64,000 nt of DNA from JAJPKK01 sp963747835 (lineage in GTDB: Bacteria; Pseudomonadota; Alphaproteobacteria; Rhizobiales; Xanthobacteraceae). Of this stretch, positions 45,034 to 52,967 are shown one piece after another; position 1 is the first letter of the stretch; the number at the start of each line of letters is the position of its first letter. Position numbers and translations under genes: made by a program. The DNA is taken from contig CAVVGO010000005.1 in the NCBI GenBank assembly GCA_963747835.1, forward strand, positions 930,001 to 994,000, given 5' to 3'. The notes beneath the pieces are model-generated. The model was not told the origin of the DNA and ran no database searches. It saw only the letters and a program-made list of their open reading frames with translations.

Positions 45034-46092
45034 ATGAGTTCCCCGACAGGACAGTCACCGGATCGGCACGATCAGCACGTAGCGCAGGAATCGCAGCCCG
45101 GAGTGCCGGAGCCGGACGCGCTTCAGCTCGACCTGTTCGGGCGCGGCGCCGGTGGAAAGCTGCACGATATTGAAAATCTGCGCCGTCTCGAAGCAAGCAT
45201 CCGGTGGCTCCAGGAGGAAGCTGCGTTCCGCCGGCTCCCGCCTGCCGCCATGCTTCCGCCGGTGCACGGAATAGCGTCGGCTATTGGCGGCATGCGTGAC
45301 ACCGACATGAGAGCCACAAGTCACGGTCACACTGGCGATCATGAAAGCGCGGTGCTGGCTGCTGCCCAAGCGCTGGGCCGCGCAATAGCGGTCGACGCCG
45401 ATCCGCCGTCGCCGCTTAAGTCCGTCCGGCCGTCGCCGCGCCGCTACGCAGCGCTGCGTAGCGTGTTGAAATTCTCGGCCGCTTGCGCGGTCGCCGCGGC
45501 CGTCGCCTATCCTTTCGCCGTGCACGAAGCGCCGCCGGTGACGCATTCCGTCGGTGCGCCAACCGCCGGGCCCGAGATCGCGGCGGCGAGCGAAAGCCGC
45601 ATTCCGGAACCGAACGCCGCTGCGGTCCGTAGCGCTATCGCGAGCCCGGTCGTGCATGAATTTACCGATGCGGCGACGGAGGAGGTGCGGCCCGCCGGCG
45701 CGAACCCGGGCGGCCCGGATGCGGTCGAAACGGTAACGGCGCAAGGTGAGACGGCAGGCCCGTCAACAAATCCTCGCGGCCACGCAGCGCAACGCAATCG
45801 CGATGCCGCGCTGACGGCACCGGAAATCGCGGCGCTGATCACCCGTGGCAGGGCTTATTTCGAGGCCGGCGATGTCGCGGCTGCGCGCCTCGTGTTCCGC
45901 CGCGCGGCGAACGCCGGCGACGCTGCGGCGGCGGTCGCCATGGGGGCGACTTATGATCCCGCCGTGCTTGCGAGCCGCTTCGTGCGCGGCATGGGGGCCG
46001 ACGTCGAGGAGGCGCGCACTTGGTACGAACGGGCGCGGGAGCTGGGCTCCCCAGAGGGCCCGCGCCGCATCGAAATGCTGGCGCACCGGTAG
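45034..46092 (+). CDS. Membrane protein with C-terminal Sel1/TPR-like repeats
   Basis: A 352-aa protein. The first 140 residues are polar (SSPTGQSPDRHDQ...), one transmembrane helix lies near residues 150-170 (VLKFSAACAVAAAVAYPFAV), and a disordered Ala/Pro/Thr-rich linker follows. The last 90 residues (ALITRGRAYFEAGDVAAARLVFRRAANAGDAAAAVAMGATYDP...GADVEEARTWYERARELGS) form Sel1/TPR-type helical repeats for protein contacts. The start at 45034 follows GGAGG. Function unknown; a scaffold role is likely. Confidence 0.65.
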   Translation: MSSPTGQSPDRHDQHVAQESQPGVPEPDALQLDLFGRGAGGKLHDIENLRRLEASIRWLQEEAAFRRLPPAAMLPPVHGIASAIGGMRDTDMRATSHGHTGDHESAVLAAAQALGRAIAVDADPPSPLKSVRPSPRRYAALRSVLKFSAACAVAAAVAYPFAVHEAPPVTHSVGAPTAGPEIAAASESRIPEPNAAAVRSAIASPVVHEFTDAATEEVRPAGANPGGPDAVETVTAQGETAGPSTNPRGHAAQRNRDAALTAPEIAALITRGRAYFEAGDVAAARLVFRRAANAGDAAAAVAMGATYDPAVLASRFVRGMGADVEEARTWYERARELGSPEGPRRIEMLAHR

Positions 46093-46180
46093 AAGTACAA
46101 AATACAGCTATCGCGCGTCGCTCGACCTGCAGCAGTTGCCGGCAAGTCGCCCCGCGATTGCCGATCACCACCCTCCCACA

Positions 46181-46405
46181 ACGCGGCCGCAAAATCCCGA
46201 CCGTTCACGAAGTACTGCGACTGACCGAATTTGACATCCGTCGAGATGGTAAGCGGCCTCGGCGGCTGTTTGGTGTAGCGCCCCACTTCCGGGCGGCGCG
46301 GGTGCTGAATCCGGCCCCACCGCGGAGCCCGCCACCATGGCCAGCACCGTCACGGCGGTGACCGAGCGAAAATACCCGACGAATATCTGCGTTCCCACTC
46401 TCAAT
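46181..46405 (-). pseudogene. Remnant of a NodT-type outer-membrane factor gene (copy A)
   Basis: On the minus strand the pieces LAMVAGSAVGPD, then VGRYTKQPPRPLTISTDVKFGQSQYFVNGRDFAA, closely match the N-terminus of the intact factor at 54718 (VGRYTREPLAPRTSSTDVKFGQSQHFANGRDVAA). At least two frame changes separate the pieces. After NGRDFAA the similarity stops, so only the 5' end survives. It lies divergent to the copy A adaptor just as the intact gene lies to the copy B adaptor. Confidence 0.8.
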
Positions 46406-46475
46406 CGCGGCGCCGATACGCGCCGCGGACCCAGCCCAGTGCCGTATGTTAGCGATGTTCGTGGGGCCAGGGAAA

Positions 46476-46489
46476 TGTGATCCATCACA
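46476..46489. promoter_or_regulatory. CRP/FNR-family-like palindrome
   Basis: TGTGA-TCCA-TCACA is a perfect palindrome with five-base arms. The four-base spacer is that of FNR-type sites, while the arms resemble CRP. It lies between the OMF remnant and the copy A adaptor. Confidence 0.4.
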
Positions 46490-46504
46490 GGTAAAGTCGG
46501 TATC

Positions 46505-46519
46505 TGTCACACTAGACCG
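46505..46519. promoter_or_regulatory. Conserved 15-bp element upstream of efflux copy A
   Basis: TGTCACACTAGACCG. The copy B region has TGTCACAGTAGACCG at 54826-54840, a 14 of 15 match at a comparable place before the adaptor gene. Shared sequence here suggests a common operator or promoter element. Confidence 0.5.
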
Positions 46520-46601
46520 CAATCGCCACGGCGGCCACCATGGCAGTGTCGTTTCGTACGCAATCGGGCGCGAAATCGAGGCTGCATCTCAGGGGGACGC
46601 C

Positions 46602-47840
46602 ATGGCATCCGGCCGCCGGACCGTCGCGATGAATACCGCTGTCGCGGTTGCCGTACTGAGCTTTGTTGCCGGAGTTTATTCGGTTGGACACGGCCGGTTC
46701 AAATCGGGGCTCGACGCGGCGGCCACCGATGCGAACGCCCAAGGAGCGGAGTCGGCTGCGGTGAAAACCGCGGCCCCGTCCGGCGTCCCAAGCGTGGAGC
46801 TCAACGACAAGCAAATGGCCTCGGTGAAGGTCGAGAAGGTCGGAGAGTATGTTTTTCCGGTCGAGAAATCTGCGATCGGTAGCATCGACTTCAATGAGGA
46901 ACTGACTGTCCAGGTTTTCACGCCGTATCAGGGGAAGATCCTCGAATTGTTCGCCAAGGTTGGCGATGAAGTAAAGAGGGGACAGACGCTGTTCACCATC
47001 GACAGCCCGGACCTGCTGGCGGCCGACTCGAACCTGATTGCGGCGGCGGGCGTGCTGGAATTGACCACCCGTAACCTGGCCCGTCTCAAGACACTGTATG
47101 AGACTCGAGCGGTCTCGCAGCACGATCTGGAACAAGCAATCTCCGACCAGCAAACAGCTGAGGGTGCGCTCCGGGCCGGACGCGATGCGGTGCGTATTTT
47201 CGGCAAGACCGATGCCGAGATCGATATGATCGTCAAGGAGCGCCGCGCCGACCCGACGCTGATCGTGCCAAGTCCGATTTCGGGTCGCGTCACCGCCCGT
47301 GCGGCGGCGCCCGGGCTGCTGGTCCAGCCCGGCAACACGCCTGCCCCTTATTCGGTCGCCGACATTTCAACCATGTGGATGCTGGCGAATGTTGCCGAAA
47401 GCGACGTTCCCGCCTTTCATCTGGGTCAGGAGGTCCAAGTTTCGCTTTTGGCTTATCCGGGCAAGTTGTTCGGGGGGCGGATCGTCACCATCGATTCGAT
47501 GGTCGACCCGAATACGCATCGGATGATGATGCGTTCAGAGGTCAACGATCCCAATCATGAATTGCGGTCCGGGATGTTCGCGAGTTTCGTGATTCGCACC
47601 GGCGACCCGGTGCGTTCGCTCGCGGTTCCGCTCGACGGCGTGGTCCGCGAAGGCGACGGTACGATGACCGTATGGGTAACCAACGATCGGCGGCGGTTCA
47701 CCCAGCGCGCGGTCAAGATCGGCATGCAGAAAGATGGCTTGCGGCAGATTCTCGACGGCTTGCAGCCTGGCGAGCTGGTGGCGTCCGAGGGCGCGCTGTT
47801 CCTGAGCAACATGGTGGTCATTGGGCAGACGGGAGGCTGA
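46602..47840 (+). CDS. RND efflux periplasmic adaptor, copy A
   Basis: Membrane-fusion protein linking an RND pump to an outer-membrane factor. An N-terminal helix (NTAVAVAVLSFVAGVYSVG) anchors it, followed by TPYQGKILELFAKVGDEVKRGQTLFTID (lipoyl-like hairpin) and SPISGRVTARAAAPGLLVQPG. Coils and the beta-barrel part (SVADISTMWMLANVAESD; SGMFASFVIRTGDPVRSLAVP) complete the fold. ATG 46602 is chosen because GGGGG precedes it and the anchor starts there. Length 412 aa; copy B is about 410 aa. Confidence 0.87.
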   Translation: MASGRRTVAMNTAVAVAVLSFVAGVYSVGHGRFKSGLDAAATDANAQGAESAAVKTAAPSGVPSVELNDKQMASVKVEKVGEYVFPVEKSAIGSIDFNEELTVQVFTPYQGKILELFAKVGDEVKRGQTLFTIDSPDLLAADSNLIAAAGVLELTTRNLARLKTLYETRAVSQHDLEQAISDQQTAEGALRAGRDAVRIFGKTDAEIDMIVKERRADPTLIVPSPISGRVTARAAAPGLLVQPGNTPAPYSVADISTMWMLANVAESDVPAFHLGQEVQVSLLAYPGKLFGGRIVTIDSMVDPNTHRMMMRSEVNDPNHELRSGMFASFVIRTGDPVRSLAVPLDGVVREGDGTMTVWVTNDRRRFTQRAVKIGMQKDGLRQILDGLQPGELVASEGALFLSNMVVIGQTGG

Positions 47841-47909
47841 GCGGCGACCCATTCCGCCATCCCACGATCGGCCGGGGCGGCAAAGCGGACACGAAGAAAG
47901 AGGCAGGCT

Positions 47910-50900
47910 GTGCTGAAGGGAATTCTGTCGTTTGGTTTGACGCGCCGCCCCATCATCCTGCTGGGATTGTTGGTATTCTGCGGCGCCGGAATTTTCGCGT
48001 TTACGAAACTGAATATCGAGGCGTATCCGAATCCGGCGCCGGTGATCCTGGAAATCACCGCTCAGGCCGCGGGTCTGTCTGCCGAGGAGATGGAGCGCTA
48101 CTACACCATCCCGATGGAGATCGGTCTCTACCCCACTCCGGGCATCGCCAACATTCGCTCGACCTCGTTCTACGGCCTGTCCTTCGTCAGAGTCACGTTC
48201 AAATACGGCGTAGATTTCTATTTTGCTTACACGCAGGCCGGTCTCAGTCTGCAGCAAAACGTTACGCTGCCGCAAAATCAGATTCCGCAAATTCAACAGT
48301 CAAGTCTGACCGGGGAGATCTATCGCTACCAAGTGGTCGGTCCACCGCATTTTGGGCTGACAAATCTGCGGACCGTGCAGGACTGGGTGGTGCTGCGCCG
48401 GTTGTTCACCGTGCCGGGTGTGGTTCAGGTCAACTCGTGGGGCGGCACCACCAAGCAATTCAACGTCGATGTTGATCTAAACAAGCTCGACGCCTACAGC
48501 ATCACGATTCCCCAGATCATTACCGCCCTCGGCAACGCCAACATCAATGTGGGCGGGCGCGAGATCACGGTCGGCCAGCAATCCGTAAATATTCGCGGAG
48601 TCGGCCTTGTCGACAGCGGCGGCGCCGACGATTTGACTAAAGGCTACCACACCGAGGACGTCGAGAACGTCGTTCTGGCCCAGGTCAATGGCGTCCCCGT
48701 GATGGTGAAGGACGTCGCCAAGGTCGACGTCGGATTCGTGCCGCGGCTCGGCATTGCGGGCCGCGATCATGACGACGACGTGGCGCTGTCCATTGTGGTG
48801 ATGAATCGGACGCTGCACACCAACGACGTGCTGCCGCGTGTGGAAGCCGAAGTCGAAAAAATGAACAAGGATGGAACATTGCCGCCGGGGGTAAAGCTCG
48901 TTCCTTATTACGATCGTGCCGCCCTGGTTTCGGTCACCACCCACACGGTGCTGCACAATCTCGTCTTCGGCTGCATCCTGGTCTTCCTGATCCAATGGAT
49001 TTTCCTCGGTGATTTGCGCAGCGCCATCATCGTCGGGGTGAACATCCCCTTCGCCCTGTTCTTCAGCGTCATCGTCCTGGTGCTCCTGGGGGAGGACGCA
49101 AATCTGTTGTCCGTCGGGGCTGTGGACTTCGGGATTATCGTCGATTCGGCGGTGATCCTGGTCGAGAACGTGTTCCGTAATTTCCAATCGCGGCCCGAGG
49201 AACGGCGCGTGGCGCTGGACCAGCTTGCCGAGGAGCACTGGGGAGAGGACCCGACCAAAGCGAGAGCCGGGGCGTCCAACTTGTGGACCGACCGCCTTCG
49301 CCTGATTTTCGTCAGCGCGCTGCAGGTCGACAAGGCGATACTCTTCTCGGCGACCATTACGGTCGCGGCATTCGTTCCGCTCTTCACCATGCAGGGGGTC
49401 GAAGGCCAGATCTTCAATCCGATGGCGCGGACCTATGGCTATGCGCTTGCAGGCGCGTTGATCGCGACCTTCACGATCACCCCCGTTCTGGCATCCTTCC
49501 TGCTACCCGAAAATATCCACGAGGCCGAAACCATTGTGGTTCGGGTCCTGCGCGCCATTTATTCGCCGATCCTGCATTGGTCGCTGGATCATCGCAAAAC
49601 CATGCTGGCCATCGGACTTGGCTTTCTCGTTGCCATCGGGTTGATGGGCACGCGGCTCGGCAGCGAATTCCTCCCCCATTTGGAGGAGGGAAATATGTGG
49701 ATCCGCGTCGCGATGCCGCCATCGATGGGATTGAACGCCGGCACGCCTGGAACGCTGAAATTACGCGAGATCATGCTCCGCCATCCGGAGATCATCACGG
49801 TGGTCTCCCAACACGGCCGTCCGGATAACGGAAGCGATGCATCCCCGTTCTCGAATGTCGAGCTGTTCGCGCCGCTCAAGCCTTTCGACGAATGGCCTTC
49901 TGGCTACACCAAGGAGAAGCTGGTCGAGGAGTTGAACAAGGAGTTCACCGACGAATTGCCAGGCGCCACATTCAATTTCTCGCAATACATCCAGGACAAC
50001 ATCGAGGAGGCGATTTCAGGCGTAAAAGGCGCCAATTCGGTCAAGATCCTCGGCCCCAATCTGGGCGTTCTGGAGCAACTGGCCGATCAGGTGCAGCACG
50101 AGATGGAGAAGGTCCGAGGCGTTACGGATTTAGGGGTGTTTCATGTCCTCGGGCAGCCGAACCTGAACATCAAGGTGGATCGCGAAAAGACGGCGCGCTA
50201 TGGCCTCAACACCGGCGACGTCAACACCGTCATTCAGGCAGCCCTGGGCGGCACCGTGGCCACGACCCTGCTGGAGGGCGATCGCCAATTCAACATCGCG
50301 GTCCGTCTTGCCAGCAACTATCGCGACAACCTTGAAACCGTCGGCGACATAAAAGTTGGATACACAAACGCCGCCGGCAGCAATTCCTACATTCCCTTGC
50401 GCGAACTCGCCGCCATCACGCTCGATACCGGAGCGTCCTACATCTACCACGAGAGCAGCTCGCGATTTCTTCCGATCAAATTCAGTGTGCGTGGCCGCGA
50501 TCTCGGCGGCACGGTCGCCGAGGCTCAGGAGCGCATCGCGAAGAACGTCAAGCTGCCAACCGGATATCGAATCATCTGGGCTGGCGAATTCGAGGATCTC
50601 GAGCTCGCCAAACAGAGGCTTGAAGTGGTCGTGCCGATCAGCCTTATCGGAATCTTGGTGCTGCTCTACGGGCTATTCAATTCGCTGCGCGACAGTCTTT
50701 TGGCCTTGGCCGGGATTCCGTTCGCGATCGCCGGCGGCATCGTGGCGCTCTACGTGGCGGGATTGGACTTCAGTATTTCCGCTGCCATCGGCTTCGTGTC
50801 GCTGTTCGGCGTGTCGGTGATGGATGGCATCCTGATGATTACGTACTACAATCAAGTCCATGCTGCCGGCATGGACAGGACCGAGGCCATGTACCATGCG

Positions 50901-51155
50901 GCGGAACAGCGGATGCGGCCGATGCTGATGACCGCAATGTCCGCCTGCATCGGATTGTTCCCCGCCGCAATCTCGACCGGCATCGGCAGCCAGGTGCAGC
51001 GTCCGCTTGCCACCGTGGTGGTGGGTGGCATGCTGATCGGCCCGATCATGTTGCTCGTTGTTGTGCCGGCGCTCCGCATGATGTTCCTCGGCCGCGAGGG
51101 CGATCCACAGCCAGCCGATCAGGCCGGCTCGCGCGGCTTGGCGTCGGCTGAGTGA
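47910..51155 (+). CDS. RND efflux pump, CzcA/CusA-like, copy A
   Basis: A 1081-aa inner-membrane proton-driven pump. The start (LKGILSFGLTRRPIILLGLLVFCGAGIFAFTKL) and AEEMERYYTIPMEIGLYPTPGIANIRSTSFYG resemble heavy-metal RND proteins such as CzcA. The proton-relay region AVDFGIIVDSAVILVENVFRN in transmembrane helix 4 carries two aspartates. A second half begins near LVVVVPISLIGILVLLYGLFNSLRDSLL. It starts at GTG 47910. Copy A is intact, unlike copy B. Substrates could be metals or organic compounds; no metal-binding residue is sure by eye. Confidence 0.87.
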   Translation: MLKGILSFGLTRRPIILLGLLVFCGAGIFAFTKLNIEAYPNPAPVILEITAQAAGLSAEEMERYYTIPMEIGLYPTPGIANIRSTSFYGLSFVRVTFKYGVDFYFAYTQAGLSLQQNVTLPQNQIPQIQQSSLTGEIYRYQVVGPPHFGLTNLRTVQDWVVLRRLFTVPGVVQVNSWGGTTKQFNVDVDLNKLDAYSITIPQIITALGNANINVGGREITVGQQSVNIRGVGLVDSGGADDLTKGYHTEDVENVVLAQVNGVPVMVKDVAKVDVGFVPRLGIAGRDHDDDVALSIVVMNRTLHTNDVLPRVEAEVEKMNKDGTLPPGVKLVPYYDRAALVSVTTHTVLHNLVFGCILVFLIQWIFLGDLRSAIIVGVNIPFALFFSVIVLVLLGEDANLLSVGAVDFGIIVDSAVILVENVFRNFQSRPEERRVALDQLAEEHWGEDPTKARAGASNLWTDRLRLIFVSALQVDKAILFSATITVAAFVPLFTMQGVEGQIFNPMARTYGYALAGALIATFTITPVLASFLLPENIHEAETIVVRVLRAIYSPILHWSLDHRKTMLAIGLGFLVAIGLMGTRLGSEFLPHLEEGNMWIRVAMPPSMGLNAGTPGTLKLREIMLRHPEIITVVSQHGRPDNGSDASPFSNVELFAPLKPFDEWPSGYTKEKLVEELNKEFTDELPGATFNFSQYIQDNIEEAISGVKGANSVKILGPNLGVLEQLADQVQHEMEKVRGVTDLGVFHVLGQPNLNIKVDREKTARYGLNTGDVNTVIQAALGGTVATTLLEGDRQFNIAVRLASNYRDNLETVGDIKVGYTNAAGSNSYIPLRELAAITLDTGASYIYHESSSRFLPIKFSVRGRDLGGTVAEAQERIAKNVKLPTGYRIIWAGEFEDLELAKQRLEVVVPISLIGILVLLYGLFNSLRDSLLALAGIPFAIAGGIVALYVAGLDFSISAAIGFVSLFGVSVMDGILMITYYNQVHAAGMDRTEAMYHAAEQRMRPMLMTAMSACIGLFPAAISTGIGSQVQRPLATVVVGGMLIGPIMLLVVVPALRMMFLGREGDPQPADQAGSRGLASAE

Positions 51156-51191
51156 GGACGCGGCTGTGCCGTTCAGCCATGAGGGGGGCGC

Positions 51192-51325
51192 ATGAAAGTC
51201 GGTGTCTATCTGTTCGCGATCCTGGCAGCGCGGCCGCCCTGTCGATTAATGTTGCCTTGGCCAGCCATCACGGCCGCGGCGGCGGCGGCGGCGGCGGCAC
51301 AAGCCTTCGTACATATTTAATATAA
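51192..51325 (+). pseudogene. Possible broken Gly-rich small exported protein
   Basis: ATG 51192 opens MKVGVYLFAILAA, a good signal-peptide start. If one base is missing near 51230, it continues ALSINVALASHHGRGGGGGGG-TSLRTYLI and stops at 51325. As read, the frame instead encodes an Ala-run. It sits between the copy A pump and regulator, the position of the Gly/His-rich gene in copy B, but shows no clear similarity. The rest of 51156-51571 is A/T-rich near the regulator and has no gene. Confidence 0.3.
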
Positions 51326-51571
51326 CTGCACTCGGTTTAGCTGATACCACCCCTGCAGGTCAGATGCCCGATGATAGGTCGGGAGGATGCATGACAATGA
51401 TGTTTTCGCCTCGTTTCGCGTCGTAATCGCTAATTATGCTTCGGCAGCGGAAACGACTGTTATTACTCACAGCCGATGTTGTGATTATTACACTTTGCGG
51501 TTCCATCGCTCTCTAGCGAAGATGCTGCATCGCGGTAACGTGTGATATCGCGCAAATCGCTGGTGGCGGGA

Positions 51572-52177
51572 ATGGACGAAGCTTCCAAAAAAATCCTGTG
51601 CATCGACGACGATCGTGCAACCGCGAAGCTGATTGCCGACGAACTTATCGAGCGAGGGTTCGAAGTGGTGATCGCTTACGAGGGTCATACGGGCTTCATT
51701 TCGATACTCAAAGGAATTCCTGATCTTGTGTTGTGCGATATCGGCGCGCCCCAAATGTCGGGTTTTGAGGTGCTGGAACGTTTGAACGAGCTTTCCCCCC
51801 GGCTGGAGCGCATTCCGTTCCTGTTCATGACGGCGCTGTCAAATCGCGACGACGAGATGCGGGGACGAAGGCTGGGCGCGGATGATTATATTACCAAGCC
51901 GATCGACTTCGACATCCTGACGACGATCATCAATGCTCGATTTGCCGGCGTTGCGCGAAACGAGATTTGGCCAAAACTGGCGAACCTCAGCAATCGTGAG
52001 GCAGAAGCGTTGACTTGGGTTGCGCGCGGCAAAACTTCGGCGCAAATTGCCGAGATGCTCGACATGCCGAAGCGGACCGTCGATTTTCACCTTGACAGTG
52101 CTCGTGTGAAACTCAGCGCGTCCACGCGGACCGAGGCCGCGATCAAAGCCGCCATGGGGCGGCTCATCAAGCCATAG
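51572..52177 (+). CDS. LuxR-type response regulator, copy A
   Basis: A 201-aa two-domain regulator. The receiver has the acidic pocket CIDDDR, the phospho-acceptor aspartate in LVLCDIGAPQMSG and the conserved lysine in YITKPID. The output is a LuxR/GerE helix-turn-helix (LSNREAEALTWVARGKTSAQIAEMLDMPKRTVDFHLDSARVKL). It matches the regulator at 60374-60979 in length and closely in sequence. Start ATG 51572 follows GGCGGGA; GTG 51542 is possible. No kinase gene lies beside it, so it may be served by the kinase of copy B. Confidence 0.87.
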   Translation: MDEASKKILCIDDDRATAKLIADELIERGFEVVIAYEGHTGFISILKGIPDLVLCDIGAPQMSGFEVLERLNELSPRLERIPFLFMTALSNRDDEMRGRRLGADDYITKPIDFDILTTIINARFAGVARNEIWPKLANLSNREAEALTWVARGKTSAQIAEMLDMPKRTVDFHLDSARVKLSASTRTEAAIKAAMGRLIKP

Positions 52178-52223
52178 GATGCTCATTCGCGGGCAATCGA
52201 TATCCGCTCCAGCGATATTTTCC

Positions 52224-52967
52224 TCACCACCCTCCGAGCCGGTAATTGAACCCGACCCGGAAGATGTTCTCGTTGACGCCGAAGTTGACAGCGGCTCCGG
52301 CGGGCGCGTTGCATTCTTGGACGCAAGCGAAGCGGGTGTGGTTGACGTAGAGATATTCGAGCTTTCCGGTCCACGGACCGGAGATGAGGAATTCGATGCC
52401 CGCGCCGGCGGTCCAGTTGAAGGTGGTGGTGTTGACGGGGCCGAACGGCTGGCCGGCCGCGCCGGCGACGAAATTGCTCATCGACAGGCCGCCGGTGACG
52501 TAGGGCAGGAAGCGGTCGATCGGCAGACCGAACCGCAGTCGCGCGGTCGAGATCCAATCGCTCGTCAGCGAGCAGTTCGGCATGCAGGTCGCGGCCGGGA
52601 TGGTGAAGTCGAATTTGCGCCAGCTGAAGTCGAATTCCTCTCCGACCACGAGCGGTCCGAAATTCTGCATATTGTACCCGATGGTGCCGCCGATCAGGCC
52701 CGAACCGCCGCTGACGGTGCCGGCCGTGGCGTCGGGATCGGACTCCCACTTGGCGTTGCCCCAGGTGGCACCGCCGCTGAGCCCGACATAGAACCCGGTC
52801 CAATCATAAACACCGGGCTGATTGTTGGGTGTCCTGGCCGGATAGGCCGGAGCCGGGTCCAGAACGCCGGCAGTCGCCGGGCCGCATGCAAGGCCGCACA
52901 TGGTGAGCGCGGCAAGCGCCGCCCCGGCAAGCAGACGCGCTGTCACGGCGGTCCTTTGTCTGCTCAT
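52224..52967 (-). CDS. Outer-membrane beta-barrel protein
   Basis: A 247-aa barrel of the OmpA-like/Omp25 surface-protein type. A signal peptide (residues 1-34, GPATAGVLDP) is followed by WTGFYVGLSGGATWGNAKWE, the usual opening. Alternating strands include GGTIGYNMQNFGPLVVGEEFDFSW and WISTARLRFGLPIDRFLPYVTGGLSM, and the protein ends in a strand with terminal aromatic (NIFRVGFNYRLGGW). Four cysteines lie in two loops (ATCMPNCSLTS; CVQECN). Its start (52967) overlaps the stop of the outer-membrane factor in ATGA, so it is co-translated with the efflux genes. Confidence 0.85.
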   Translation of the reverse strand: MSRQRTAVTARLLAGAALAALTMCGLACGPATAGVLDPAPAYPARTPNNQPGVYDWTGFYVGLSGGATWGNAKWESDPDATAGTVSGGSGLIGGTIGYNMQNFGPLVVGEEFDFSWRKFDFTIPAATCMPNCSLTSDWISTARLRFGLPIDRFLPYVTGGLSMSNFVAGAAGQPFGPVNTTTFNWTAGAGIEFLISGPWTGKLEYLYVNHTRFACVQECNAPAGAAVNFGVNENIFRVGFNYRLGGW

